Positions 1-9,174 of a stretch of DNA of 64,000 nt are shown here, in pieces (the stretch's first letter is position 1; the number at the start of each line of letters is the position of its first letter). Source of the DNA: CALGKJ01 sp049322695 (GTDB lineage Bacteria > Bacillota > Clostridia > Lutisporales > Lutisporaceae); NCBI GenBank assembly GCA_049322695.1, contig JBMORW010000014.1, positions 42,639-106,638 on the forward strand, given 5' to 3'. Below the pieces are notes generated by a model. The model ran no database searches. It saw only the letters and a program-made list of their open reading frames with translations, and had not been told where the DNA came from. The position numbers were made by a program, and so were the translations under genes.

Positions 1-1850
1 CCATATAGAGGTGCAAAGTGTATCCATAGTATTCTTTTTTTATAAGTTTCATTATGGGCATTGCGATTTGCATCTATGTTTTTCTTTTGCTCAAGCAGTT
101 GTTCATAATAAGCTTTTGCAATTTCGCACCCAAGTTCAGAACCAAAGAGAAAAGTGGAGCCAAATAAGTTTCTCATGGAAAGATAACCGGGAAATAAAGG
201 TTCACCTTTGCGAAGTTCATTTGCCCTCATCCAGTAATCTCTTGCTATATTTGAAAGTTCTAACGAATGTATAATTTTTTCTTTCTTAAGCTCTTTGCCT
301 GTATAATGCTCTATCCAGTTAATTAACTCCTTATATTGTTTTGTCAAGTAGTCTATATTCATGTCTTTTTTATGAAAAGGTATATTGAGTACCGATATAT
401 CAGAGCCGTATCTCTCTTTAAAGTACTGTGCTACCCCTACTCCCCCGTCACATATATGTGACATAATTGATACACCTTTTGGTTTTGGAAGTCCTCCACT
501 TTCCAACAATCCTAGTGTAGCCTTGTGATATGAACAAATTGATGAGCTTAATCCCGTACCTTCGCCTAAGGATATATAATGTCTAGATAATCCTAACGAA
601 GCTAGCCAGCCAGCAACCAACTCCATGTTTAGGGGTATAAGATTAGCTGCATAGAATAATTCAACCGTCATATTCATATTTGTCCATATGATTCGCTCTG
701 GCTCTTCCCAAACCTTATTGGTAAATACATCGATTTGGTTTTCTATAATTTTTCGGATAGAAACCATTGGAATTCTCGGCAATACTGCTTTTGTCAAATG
801 CATTCGCTGCTCAAAATCATTCCTATAGTTCTGCTTTGGTAGTTTGGAGTTTGCTGCCTTCATCAGTTCATTTTCAGTTTGCTTTACTTTCGACTCCTGT
901 TTTAGCATATCATTTTGCTTCAAGACTCTTGTCTGTTTGCTTTTTTTTCTAAACTCTATACTTTCTTTGAAAGCTTCCAGCCTTGTCGTAATCTGTCCTA
1001 TCCCATGCAAGTCATAGTCAACTTCCAAACCAAGTGAGGCAACTCCACTATCCTTGCATATGCTCTGAATCTGAGTAAAGTTAAAAAGAAAACTATCGCA
1101 GTGTTGAGAAGTAATATATATAAGGCCTGCCAACTTTGATTTATTTCTCTGTAGAAGCCTATAAAACCAGTTACTAAACCCAAGCATTCTTGCACAACAC
1201 TCGCAATCTTCAAAGGTTTGTTCTTCAAAGCTGTATATGCCAGCTTTTGTAATCAATTCATCTCCACAACCTCTATCAGAGCAGCTGTTGATTTTAACAT
1301 GATATGGAGCCAGGTATTCTACAATAAGATTCTTTAGTTTTTGAGAAATTGCATTACCAAGTATATAGATAATTTCTTCTTCATTATTCCCATTGTCTAT
1401 TTCGCATGGATTATCATATAAATATGAGCATTGTCTCGCCTTATTCAAATCATTCATAGATAGAGAAAAATCCTTTGCAATTGTTTTAAATAAGGTTGTC
1501 ACACTCTTACTATAAAAATCCAAACTGTATTTCGAATAATCTCTAGGCAAATCTAACATGTAGCATTTTATGTTGCTCTTTTTAAGTGATACCAGGTCAT
1601 ATAGACGCTGCATGCCATTACAGCAGTTCGTAACAACAATTCCATCTAAGTTTGTTGAATCACTAAGTTCGCAGCATTTTCGAACATATCCGCAAATATT
1701 ACCGGATAATTCGAGGTTCAAGTCCTTCGAATCAGTATTTAAATCGCCTAAATACTTAGTGGAAATCCCCAACTCCTGAGCATACTTGTAAGGGAAATAA
1801 GAGCACATGTAGCCTATAATCGGATTATTATTACTCTTTTGTTGCAGCAC
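1..1850 (-). CDS. 2-hydroxyacyl-CoA dehydratase, two subunits fused, 3' end outside window
   Basis: One uninterrupted minus-strand frame runs from a GTG at 1850 to the window edge, so the C-terminus is missing. AAGGGG lies six bases before the GTG. The next in-frame ATG (1808) falls inside the conserved opening GYMCSYFP and is therefore too late. The first about 300 residues resemble one HgdB/FldB-type subunit (GYMCSYFP, a TNCC..MQRLYD segment, SQHCDSF). From about residue 370 a second, related module follows (TVELFYAANLIP, SSICSYHKATLG, MSHICDGG). Family enzymes hold 4Fe-4S clusters and remove water from 2-hydroxyacyl-CoA by ketyl radical chemistry, normally as two separate subunits plus an ATP-driven activator. 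No activator gene is seen here. The gene overlaps the preceding radical-SAM gene by 20 bases. The substrate is unknown, and action on a thioester of the cluster's chain is inference. Confidence 0.8.
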   Translation of the reverse strand, partial: MLQQKSNNNPIIGYMCSYFPYKYAQELGISTKYLGDLNTDSKDLNLELSGNICGYVRKCCELSDSTNLDGIVVTNCCNGMQRLYDLVSLKKSNIKCYMLDLPRDYSKYSLDFYSKSVTTLFKTIAKDFSLSMNDLNKARQCSYLYDNPCEIDNGNNEEEIIYILGNAISQKLKNLIVEYLAPYHVKINSCSDRGCGDELITKAGIYSFEEQTFEDCECCARMLGFSNWFYRLLQRNKSKLAGLIYITSQHCDSFLFNFTQIQSICKDSGVASLGLEVDYDLHGIGQITTRLEAFKESIEFRKKSKQTRVLKQNDMLKQESKVKQTENELMKAANSKLPKQNYRNDFEQRMHLTKAVLPRIPMVSIRKIIENQIDVFTNKVWEEPERIIWTNMNMTVELFYAANLIPLNMELVAGWLASLGLSRHYISLGEGTGLSSSICSYHKATLGLLESGGLPKPKGVSIMSHICDGGVGVAQYFKERYGSDISVLNIPFHKKDMNIDYLTKQYKELINWIEHYTGKELKKEKIIHSLELSNIARDYWMRANELRKGEPLFPGYLSMRNLFGSTFLFGSELGCEIAKAYYEQLLEQKKNIDANRNAHNETYKKRILWIHFAPLY

Positions 1851-3159
1851 TTTGATCCCCTTTCAGCAACTTTCTTTCATTTTTGAAATATTCTAAACGT
1901 TTTACTATGTTTTTTAAAGAATATATCTCATGTAAAACTTTAATATATCCATTGTTCAATTCATCAACAGTCATCTTCGCCGGAGTTATAATAGGCTCAA
2001 AGATTGTGTATTTATCCCAGTCATAAGTCATTATTCTATTTTCTTTTTTCATCTTTTCAAATAGTTTTGTTCCAGGGTATGGTGTACATATCGTAATACT
2101 TGCCCCATAAATATGTGTTCCATTAATAAACCTTAAAAGCTCATCGAAAATTTTATGATCATCTTCATCCAAGCCTATAATGAAACTTCCAATCACGCCT
2201 ATTCCATTTGTCTGTATCCTATTTATTACCTCTTTGTAATTCACATAAGCCTTATTCTTAAAATTATTCTCGTCAATACCTTCTAAGTTTGAAGGGTTTA
2301 TACTCTCCAATCCAATCAAGACCTGCCTGCATCCGCTTTGATATGCCTTTTCAATCAACATTTCATCATAGCCAAAGGATAAGTCAGTGTGTGCATACCA
2401 TGCAACATTGTATTTCTTTATAGCGTCGAGCAATAGTACTGCTCTTTTTTTGTCACAGAAGAAGTTGTCATCTGTAAAATATATTGTTGCTCTTGGATTT
2501 ATAGAAAGTGCTTCACACATTTCCATTTCAAGCCTATCTATAGTTTTCGCTCGGTATGCATGACCATATAAACTGCGTATATTGCAAAATTCACATCCAT
2601 GCGGACATCCTCTTGCAGTTTGAATAGGAATTATTTTTCGTGCATTTTGTGGAAGCATTGAGAAATCTGGTATCGGAGATATATCAATATCAACCTGTCC
2701 TACAGGCTGTATATAAATCCTCTTTGCTTTTCCTTGCATAAAGTCATTTAAAAAATTAGGCCATATATTTTCTACTTCTCCTACAAGGACTGTATCTGCA
2801 TTATCGCATGCCTCACTGGTACATACTGAAGAATGCACTCCCCCCAATACAATATAAGCACCTTTAGCCTTGAAACGCGCACTCCACATGTAGGCTCTTT
2901 TAGCATTGGAGGTAACAGTGTACATTGCAACAATATCATAGTATTTATTTTCATCCACAGATTGAAACTCTTCATCAACAATATCTATCTCAAATTTGGT
3001 TTTATCTGTTAATGCTGATAATACTAATATTCCAGGAGTAACAACCTTCCACATGTTTTGACTAATAATTTTCTCAATTTCATCAGGCCATGCACTATTC
3101 CACTTATTCCCGTTGCCAGGTCCAGTACATTTTGGCACTATTAGCAAAATACTTATCAT
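1831..3159 (-). CDS. Cobalamin-binding radical-SAM protein (HpnP/HpnR-like)
   Basis: 442 residues. The N-terminal 150 residues form a B12-binding Rossmann-type domain with the GGVHSS loop. The radical-SAM core follows with GCPHGCEFC, which supplies the CX3CX2C cluster ligands, near residue 190. The C-terminal third (TPYPGTKLFEKM, DWDKYTIFE) is shared with three sister proteins in this window and resembles the tail of hopanoid methylases. Such enzymes typically transfer methyl from methylcobalamin to unactivated carbon, though ring-forming members exist. The start ATG overlaps the stop of the upstream sister gene as ATGA, so the two are translationally coupled. Substrate unknown. Confidence 0.85.
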   Translation of the reverse strand: MISILLIVPKCTGPGNGNKWNSAWPDEIEKIISQNMWKVVTPGILVLSALTDKTKFEIDIVDEEFQSVDENKYYDIVAMYTVTSNAKRAYMWSARFKAKGAYIVLGGVHSSVCTSEACDNADTVLVGEVENIWPNFLNDFMQGKAKRIYIQPVGQVDIDISPIPDFSMLPQNARKIIPIQTARGCPHGCEFCNIRSLYGHAYRAKTIDRLEMEMCEALSINPRATIYFTDDNFFCDKKRAVLLLDAIKKYNVAWYAHTDLSFGYDEMLIEKAYQSGCRQVLIGLESINPSNLEGIDENNFKNKAYVNYKEVINRIQTNGIGVIGSFIIGLDEDDHKIFDELLRFINGTHIYGASITICTPYPGTKLFEKMKKENRIMTYDWDKYTIFEPIITPAKMTVDELNNGYIKVLHEIYSLKNIVKRLEYFKNERKLLKGDQSAATKE

Positions 3160-4466
3160 ATTTTCTGCCTCTGCATATTAGAATAGATGTTCTTAAAATA
3201 CTCCATTCTCTTTGTAACTGCTTCTTTTGAATATATCTGTTTCAAAGTATACTCAAAACCTTCCTGCAACTCTTGAACACTCATTTTCTGAGGCTTTACA
3301 ACTACATTCCAGAGTGTGTAGCTCCCCCAATGCTTGCTCATTACCCTGTTTTCTTTCTCAAGCCTTTCAAATAGTTTTGACCCCGGAAACGGAGTCGGCA
3401 CTGATATCATTGCACCATACAAATTATTATCCAATGCAAAATCAACCACTCTTTGAAACACAGATGTATCATCATCATCTAAACCAACAATAAATGTTCC
3501 CCATACACCAACTCCATGGGATTGAATCTTTTTAATGGATTCTCCATATGACTTCAAATGATTGTACTTCCATTTTTCAACTTTTTGCAATGATTCAGGC
3601 ACAATGCTTTCAAAGCCGATTACTAGTTTGCGGCAGCCTGCCGAAAACAGCTTTGATAATATCTCATCACTATCTGCAACACTTATGTCTGTATGTGTCA
3701 TCCATCTAAAATTGCATTTTTGCATTTCTTCAAGCAGTTCCAGTGCAAACCTTTTATTGACCAGCATATTATCATCAGTAAAATAAATATGTGGATTCTT
3801 CTTCAGAGACTCAATAAGCCGTATTTCCTCCATTACTTTTTCTACACTCTTATGTCTGTACTTAGGTCCATATACCTTTGTAGATGCACAAAACTCACAA
3901 TTATGCGGACAACCTCTTGAAACTTGTATAGGAATCGTTTTGTAGGCATTAATTTTTAAAAGATCATATCTTGGGGCAGGTACAGTATCCATGTCGATTT
4001 CATATGTATTTTCATATATACGTTTCGGACATCCATTTTTGAAATCCTCCATAAACTCATACCATGTTTTTTCTCCTTCACCTATAAAAACTGTATCAAA
4101 GTATGAAAGTACTTCATCTGCAGAATTAGTTGCATGCATGCCTCCACAAATAAGATATGACCCTTTTTCTTTGAATGCCATCGCAAGCTCAAAAGCCCTG
4201 GAAGCCTGCTGTGTCATGAATGACATGGCAACCATATCAAAATGAATATTAAAATCTATAGCTTCAATTTCTTCATCGATAAAAACAATATCATCAAAAA
4301 AGTCTTGTGCAAAAGCAGCTACTGTAAGCAAGGGAGCATTTGGACAGTTCATAAGCTCCTTTAAAGACTCAATACCGTTCAATTTTCCATATAGTTCATA
4401 TACCCTATTATTTTCATCCGCAGTACCCATGGCAACACCCTTGGGTGAAATCAGTGCTAAACGCAT
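3156..4466 (-). CDS. Cobalamin-binding radical-SAM protein (HpnP/HpnR-like)
   Basis: 436 residues from the ATG at 4466, which has AAAGGA just upstream. A longer frame to 4556 begins with a hydrophobic stretch that lacks homology to the sister proteins. The N-terminus (MRLALISPKG) opens the B12-binding domain with GGMHAT. The radical-SAM motif is GCPHNCEFC, followed by the conserved FTDDN segment. The tail (TPFPGSKLFERL, WGSYTLWN) aligns by eye with the genes ending at 1831, 11184 and 16907. This indicates local duplication and probably related substrates. It is the start of a coupled pair with the next radical-SAM gene. Confidence 0.85.
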   Translation of the reverse strand: MRLALISPKGVAMGTADENNRVYELYGKLNGIESLKELMNCPNAPLLTVAAFAQDFFDDIVFIDEEIEAIDFNIHFDMVAMSFMTQQASRAFELAMAFKEKGSYLICGGMHATNSADEVLSYFDTVFIGEGEKTWYEFMEDFKNGCPKRIYENTYEIDMDTVPAPRYDLLKINAYKTIPIQVSRGCPHNCEFCASTKVYGPKYRHKSVEKVMEEIRLIESLKKNPHIYFTDDNMLVNKRFALELLEEMQKCNFRWMTHTDISVADSDEILSKLFSAGCRKLVIGFESIVPESLQKVEKWKYNHLKSYGESIKKIQSHGVGVWGTFIVGLDDDDTSVFQRVVDFALDNNLYGAMISVPTPFPGSKLFERLEKENRVMSKHWGSYTLWNVVVKPQKMSVQELQEGFEYTLKQIYSKEAVTKRMEYFKNIYSNMQRQKI

Positions 4467-4500
4467 AATATACCATCCTTTGTTATTGATACTTTCAAAA

Positions 4501-5034
4501 TTACAGATCCAAAAGAAGCTTAATATCCCTGCACCTATGCTTAGAGAATTCAGCATTTTCTATCAGCATGCCAAAACAATCTTTACTGCACGATACTTTA
4601 AACAGCATCATTGCATCGCATCTTTGCTTTTTAATCTGCAGTACGGAATACTGCAATGCAGTATCTATACCTTTATCAGAATAAAATGGAATAGACGGAC
4701 CCATCGCTTGGACTTCTTTTGCTATTCTCGAAAGGCAAGTACTAAGCATAATATTAGGAAACTTACTTGGATTCACTCCTTTATAGCCATTTTGTCTCAG
4801 GTTTTGGCAATACTCAAATATTGAGTCAATAGCCCCTGTTTCAGTAGAAACAGCAATACCTAACCTCTCAGGAGAGATATCTTTACAATTTCCTTTTTCA
4901 TATATAAGTCTTGCAGTATGAATCGCAAGTTTAGTCATTCTATCGATAAGTCTGCCGTCAATATGGATAAATGAAGTGTCATCAAATCCATTACTACTAA
5001 CATATTGATATTGAGTTATACCGACCTTTACCAT
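4501..5034 (-). CDS. Short ketosynthase-like protein without catalytic cysteine
   Basis: 177 residues. The sequence from about 60 to 150 (ISPERLGIAVSTETG, NPSKFPNIMLSTCLSRIA, the region after GPSIPFYSD) follows the N-terminal half of FabF-like enzymes and resembles the 325-residue KS-like protein at 6939-7916. The nucleophile-elbow position reads YSDKG, so the active cysteine is absent, and the C-terminal half with the two histidines is missing altogether. It could be a scaffold or chain-length-type partner of the neighbouring ketosynthases, or a degenerate remnant. AGGTG lies seven bases before the ATG. It sits ten bases after the active KS gene, so it is cotranscribed. Its function is inferred only from context. 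Confidence 0.6.
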   Translation of the reverse strand: MVKVGITQYQYVSSNGFDDTSFIHIDGRLIDRMTKLAIHTARLIYEKGNCKDISPERLGIAVSTETGAIDSIFEYCQNLRQNGYKGVNPSKFPNIMLSTCLSRIAKEVQAMGPSIPFYSDKGIDTALQYSVLQIKKQRCDAMMLFKVSCSKDCFGMLIENAEFSKHRCRDIKLLLDL

Positions 5035-5044
5035 GATATAACAC

Positions 5045-6202
5045 CTAACAAGCCTTTCTGCAAACTAATACCACATTTGTACCTCCAAATGCAAAGGCGT
5101 TTACGATAGCTGTATGCAAATTATGTTTTATGCTTACATCCTTTACAACTGGTATCTTGCAATCGGGATCTATTTCTTTAAGATTTGCAATAGGTTCAAC
5201 AATCCCTGTGTTCAATGAAATAATTGCCATCAGTAAACCAAAAGCACCTGAAGCTCCTCCTGTATGGCCAATTGACCCTTTTGGATTTGTAATCAGCATA
5301 TTTTCTAAATCTGAACCAAAATATTCTGTTAACACTTGTGATTCAACTTTATCATTCAGCAGCGTTCCTGTTCCATGCGCAATCACTAAATCAACTTCAT
5401 TTTTCATTATTTGAGCCTCATGAAGTGCACTACTTATTGCATTTTTAATTCCTTCTCCACTTTTTTTCATCTGAACTATATGATAAGCATCATTCGTAAT
5501 ACCGCTTCCAGCAAGATTACAATATTTTTTTATCTGCTGGCCATTAACACTGGATTGCTTTTCTAAAATGAAAAAGACAGCACCCTCTCCTACACTTATG
5601 CCTTTTCTATTCTTATCAAATGGTCTGCACCCGTCAGGATCAATTGAATTAAGTCTTGTAAAGCCTGCATAAGCCATTTGTGAAAGAATGTCTATTCCTC
5701 CTGCGATTATCAAATCATAGCTGCCCATTTCAAGTAAATCCATCCCGTAGCTTATTGCTTGACTCCCTGCACAGCAAGCATTTCCTATATAAATTGACTC
5801 ACATTGTAAATTGCACTGTTTTGATATTTGCTCAGCCAAAGTTGATAGATAGTTCCTCTCATAATTATTCTCATCTATATAATAAAGCTGGTCTGTAAAG
5901 CCAAGTCCAGAACCTAAAACAAACCCTATTTTTTTGTATCTGGAAATGTCACCACTCCAATTATTAAGTGCAGATTTTAAAGCATTTTCACCTAGATATA
6001 CAATTCTCCTATGAGGATCTTTATGTACTTGCAATGACTTTGCGCTTATTGCTGTCGGATGATCTACGCCTGCATATTCAAAGTGATCTATTTTACCAAG
6101 CATCTTCTCCCGAAGCCTTAAACCCGCCTCAAAATCCTCTATTGTGTCTCCAAATGCTGAGACAACACCTATTCCTGTTACGTATATCTCATTATCTTTC
6201 AT
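5045..6202 (-). CDS. FabF-type beta-ketoacyl-ACP synthase (active)
   Basis: 385 residues from the ATG at 6202, which overlaps the end of the dehydratase gene and opens with the canonical EIYVTGIGVVSAFG. The longer frame to 6253 would add residues with no counterpart in the family. The catalytic set is complete: the cysteine in GNACCAGS, the histidine in AHGTGT and the histidine in GHTGGASG. The C-terminal FAFGGTNVV is typical. It condenses an acyl group with a malonyl unit on an ACP. With the second KS (7913-9124), two KS-like proteins, an ACP and a FabZ it forms a discrete type II synthase embedded among radical-SAM genes. Confidence 0.88.
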   Translation of the reverse strand: MKDNEIYVTGIGVVSAFGDTIEDFEAGLRLREKMLGKIDHFEYAGVDHPTAISAKSLQVHKDPHRRIVYLGENALKSALNNWSGDISRYKKIGFVLGSGLGFTDQLYYIDENNYERNYLSTLAEQISKQCNLQCESIYIGNACCAGSQAISYGMDLLEMGSYDLIIAGGIDILSQMAYAGFTRLNSIDPDGCRPFDKNRKGISVGEGAVFFILEKQSSVNGQQIKKYCNLAGSGITNDAYHIVQMKKSGEGIKNAISSALHEAQIMKNEVDLVIAHGTGTLLNDKVESQVLTEYFGSDLENMLITNPKGSIGHTGGASGAFGLLMAIISLNTGIVEPIANLKEIDPDCKIPVVKDVSIKHNLHTAIVNAFAFGGTNVVLVCRKAC

Positions 6203-6650
6203 CTTTGATCGCCCCGAAAGACATTTGTCCTCTTGCAACAATGTTATTGTCAACTGTTATTGTTGTTTTCGTAATTGCCATGTTCTCTACTTTTTTCATA
6301 ATCTCAACTTCAATTACTAGTACGTCTCCAGGTCTAACTATGCTAAGAAACTGAAAGCTTTGTACTCCTCCAATTACATAGACATAATCTTCTGAAGCAT
6401 TCATATCCTTTTTTTCGTATGCAAAATAAACAGAAGCAGTCTGTGCGGCTGCTTCGATAATATATACACCAGGAAAGATAGGATTGCCGGGGAAATGTAC
6501 CGCCGCAAAGTTATCGCTCGCAGTAACATTTTTCACTGCTTTAATTTTCTTTCCAGGTTCAATTTCTAACACTTTATCGATATAAACGAAAGGTGGCTTC
6601 TGCTTCAAAAGGCAAGATATCTCCTTAAAAGTTAGCATATCATCCTCCAT
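6192..6650 (-). CDS. FabZ-type 3-hydroxyacyl-ACP dehydratase
   Basis: 152 residues with a single hot-dog fold. The catalytic histidine sits in HFPGNPIFPG and the catalytic glutamate in EAAAQT, the standard FabZ arrangement. It would remove water from 3-hydroxyacyl-ACP to give trans-2-enoyl-ACP. The start codon overlaps the ACP stop as TAATG, and its own end overlaps the next KS, so the three are translationally coupled. No ketoreductase or enoyl reductase is visible nearby. Reduction therefore relies on a host enzyme, or the chain remains unsaturated or otherwise processed. Confidence 0.9.
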   Translation of the reverse strand: MEDDMLTFKEISCLLKQKPPFVYIDKVLEIEPGKKIKAVKNVTASDNFAAVHFPGNPIFPGVYIIEAAAQTASVYFAYEKKDMNASEDYVYVIGGVQSFQFLSIVRPGDVLVIEVEIMKKVENMAITKTTITVDNNIVARGQMSFGAIKDER

Positions 6651-6883
6651 TAACTAAGGTATTCATTTGTTATATTGATAACATTTTCAAGATTGGTCAT
6701 TTCTACTAATCTTTCAGGATCAATCGTAATTGCATACTCATTCTCAATCGCTGCTAATACCTCTAGAGCTCTAAGCGAATCCAAGCCCATATCCTCCATA
6801 AAAGAAGCACGAGGCTCTATATGTTCAGGTGCAACCCCCACTATTTGTGCTACAATTTCTCTTACTTTACTTTCAACGTTCAT
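6650..6883 (-). CDS. Acyl carrier protein
   Basis: 77 residues, a normal ACP length, with the phosphopantetheine-attachment serine in MGLDSLRALE and the usual acidic helices. GGAGG lies just before the ATG. It lies between a KS-like gene and FabZ and is the likely carrier for the discrete KS/FabZ set. The Sfp-type transferase at 21654-22340 would load it. Confidence 0.92.
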   Translation of the reverse strand: MNVESKVREIVAQIVGVAPEHIEPRASFMEDMGLDSLRALEVLAAIENEYAITIDPERLVEMTNLENVINITNEYLS

Positions 6884-6938
6884 AATTTTACCTCCATATT
6901 TTATTTGTTTAAAAAGGTTTTACTCTTTTAATGACCTT

Positions 6939-7916
6939 TTATAATAGACTTGATGTAGCTAAGACAGAAATCCTAGTATTATCAATGATAATAAATAAAC
7001 TCATTTTTTCGTTATTATTATTCCTTTTCCTTTGGATAGCCTCAGCAATATGTACTAATCCATTTGCTCCCATCCAGTCAATATATTGATAGTTTATTCT
7101 TTCACAGTCCTGAAATAGGTTGCTAATGTTACGAATAAATACTTGCTCATTTTCACTATTAACAAATAAGCCAATGTTTATATCGCTTACCATTTGTAGA
7201 TTAATGTCCATCGAAGACAATATCTCGCTTATCCGTTTAGAAATTTGTTCTTCCTCGCCATGAAAACAGTAAGTATTATTGCATTCTGAGTAAAAGCTCT
7301 TTATTTCAACCATACCATCAGGTTTATCAACAGAATCTGCACTTTTCATTACTATAAAACCTGCTGCCTCACCAACAGGTTTATTATTTGAATGCACCAT
7401 ATTCTGCAGGTCATTTATTTCATCAACGCCACCAACAAGTATCTTAGCAATCAACCCGGCTTTTATATGATTATAAGCAAGACCAATGCTGTCAAGTGCT
7501 GAAGTAGCTCCATTCGATACTGTATATACAGGACCTGAAATGGAAAACCTTATACTAGCCTGGCAGGATGGTGAATTAAGAACTGTATTTGGAAACAATC
7601 CGGGATTTACTGCCAAAGCTCCATTCTCTAGTGAAAACATATCAAAATTATGTATACTATCTAAAGGTCCATATTGTGTTCCGAGTATAAGACCATATTC
7701 GCTGCCATCAAAATCATCCGTACCTTCAGAACTTAGCGCCATACCCGCTGATGCCAGTACAAGCTTGCTGATTCTGTCAACATTTCGCAATTCAAAGTTT
7801 TCTAATATGCTTTCATAAGAGCCAGCTTCAATCTTATTGTTATGGGCACCCTCGGTAATATCTGCCTTTATCAAGCCTGCTGCAGTTATAAATACACCTG
7901 AGCTCAAAACCTTCAC
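6939..7916 (-). CDS. Ketosynthase-like partner (chain-length-factor type), no active cysteine
   Basis: 325 residues, shorter than the usual 400 or so of a FabF. FPNTVLNSPSCQASIRF and the following segment mark the KS fold. The nucleophile position reads SNGATSALD, so the catalytic cysteine is lost, and the C-terminal histidine motifs are not recognisable. It starts with GTG, overlapping the stop of the active KS upstream, an organisation typical of KS/KS-beta pairs. By analogy to KS-beta (CLF) subunits of type II PKS and to aryl-polyene KS partners, it may pair with one of the active KS and set chain length. That is inference. Confidence 0.7.
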   Translation of the reverse strand: MKVLSSGVFITAAGLIKADITEGAHNNKIEAGSYESILENFELRNVDRISKLVLASAGMALSSEGTDDFDGSEYGLILGTQYGPLDSIHNFDMFSLENGALAVNPGLFPNTVLNSPSCQASIRFSISGPVYTVSNGATSALDSIGLAYNHIKAGLIAKILVGGVDEINDLQNMVHSNNKPVGEAAGFIVMKSADSVDKPDGMVEIKSFYSECNNTYCFHGEEEQISKRISEILSSMDINLQMVSDINIGLFVNSENEQVFIRNISNLFQDCERINYQYIDWMGANGLVHIAEAIQRKRNNNNEKMSLFIIIDNTRISVLATSSLL

Positions 7917-9124
7917 CCCTTTCCTATAATAAGACTGCTAACTTGTCCACCAAATGCAAAAGAGTTTGATAACGTTATATTAATATCAGCTTTGCGAGGT
8001 TTATTGGGAACACAGTCAATAATACAATCAGGGTCTGGTTCTGAATAGTTTACCGTGGGAAGTATTACTCCCTCTTTCATCATTTGTAAAGAAGCAATCA
8101 GCTCCAATGCACTTGCGGCTCCCATAGCATGGCCTAACATAGATTTTATTGAACTGACCGGTGGGATTCTGTCACAACCAAATACTTTTGACATTGCAAA
8201 AACTTCCACTTTATCATTTGCACTTGTTCCAGTGCCATGTGCTGAGATATAACTTATATCACCTATACTAATACCTGATTCCTTTAAAGCTGTGTTCATG
8301 GCTCTAACTGCTCCATCTCCTTCAGGATGAGGAGAGGTCATATGGTGCCGATCAGAACTCAATCCTACTCCAAGAATCGAACCATAGATTCTTGCCTTTC
8401 GTGTCTTAGCATGACTTTCCTTTTCTAAGATAACAAGCCCGCACCCTTCACCTACTACTAAGCCTTTCCTTTTTTTGTCAAAAGGCTTGCAGCAGTCTGG
8501 TGCTAATGACAACAGCCTTTGAAAGCCTGTAAAGGCAACTCTTGAGAAGACATCTACACCTCCAGCAATCGCAATATCCGCATATCCCCATTCAATTAAT
8601 CTTTTTCCTAGTGCTATTGCGTAATTTCCAGCCGCACATGCTGTAGGAATCACAAATGCTTGTCCTCTTGATTTAATAGCATCCAAAACTGCTAATGCAA
8701 TATTATCTGTTTTATATTGCTTTAGAGTTTGGGATGAAACATTCTCTGCACCTGATGCATTCTTTATTTCACTTATGCTTTCTTCAGTTTGGATTTCTCC
8801 CATTGTAGTGCCAATAACTACTGCAACACGGGCAGCGGAAATATCCTCTAAGGACAGATTTGCATCCTGTAATGCTGATAATGCTGCACTTGAGGAGTAT
8901 TGTGAAGCTTTGCCATAGCGTAATCTTAAATTTTCTGCAAGATTGCTTTTCCAATCATTACTTTTGATTTTTGCTCCAATTGTTACCCTATAATTCTTAT
9001 TACCTAAAAATTCATCTATATGACCATACGTTATTTTCCCATTTATAAGCGTATCCCAGAACTCATCAAGCCTGCAGCCTGCCGAAGAGACAACACCCAT
9101 ACCGGTTATTACAACACGTTCCAT
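7913..9124 (-). CDS. FabF-type beta-ketoacyl-ACP synthase (active)
   Basis: 403 residues from the ATG at 9124 (GAGGTG five bases upstream; a TTG one codon earlier is less likely), beginning MERVVITGMGVVSSAG. The catalytic cysteine lies in PTACAAGN and the histidines in AHGTGT and GHAMGAASA, so it is complete. FAFGGQVSSL closes the protein. It overlaps the cysteine-less KS-like gene downstream, which suggests a heterodimer. It is the first gene of the KS / KS-like / ACP / FabZ / KS / KS-like block. Confidence 0.88.
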   Translation of the reverse strand: MERVVITGMGVVSSAGCRLDEFWDTLINGKITYGHIDEFLGNKNYRVTIGAKIKSNDWKSNLAENLRLRYGKASQYSSSAALSALQDANLSLEDISAARVAVVIGTTMGEIQTEESISEIKNASGAENVSSQTLKQYKTDNIALAVLDAIKSRGQAFVIPTACAAGNYAIALGKRLIEWGYADIAIAGGVDVFSRVAFTGFQRLLSLAPDCCKPFDKKRKGLVVGEGCGLVILEKESHAKTRKARIYGSILGVGLSSDRHHMTSPHPEGDGAVRAMNTALKESGISIGDISYISAHGTGTSANDKVEVFAMSKVFGCDRIPPVSSIKSMLGHAMGAASALELIASLQMMKEGVILPTVNYSEPDPDCIIDCVPNKPRKADINITLSNSFAFGGQVSSLIIGKG

Positions 9125-9174
9125 CAACTCACCTCAAATATCTAAATCATACTTTTTCATCTTGCACTTATTGC

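Noticed and set aside
998..1228. 76-codon minus-strand frame with hydrophobic sequence
   Set aside because: It sits in another frame inside the 2-hydroxyacyl-CoA dehydratase gene, whose own frame is continuous through this stretch.
3227..4824. Several plus-strand open frames of 70-130 codons
   Set aside because: They lie opposite well-supported minus-strand genes, have no Shine-Dalgarno and no protein-like composition, so they are antisense shadows.
6911..6940. Small AT-rich inverted repeat with T-run between the KS-like gene and the ACP gene
   Set aside because: Stem of about seven pairs with a 15-base loop and only two or three G-C pairs; too weak to call as a terminator.
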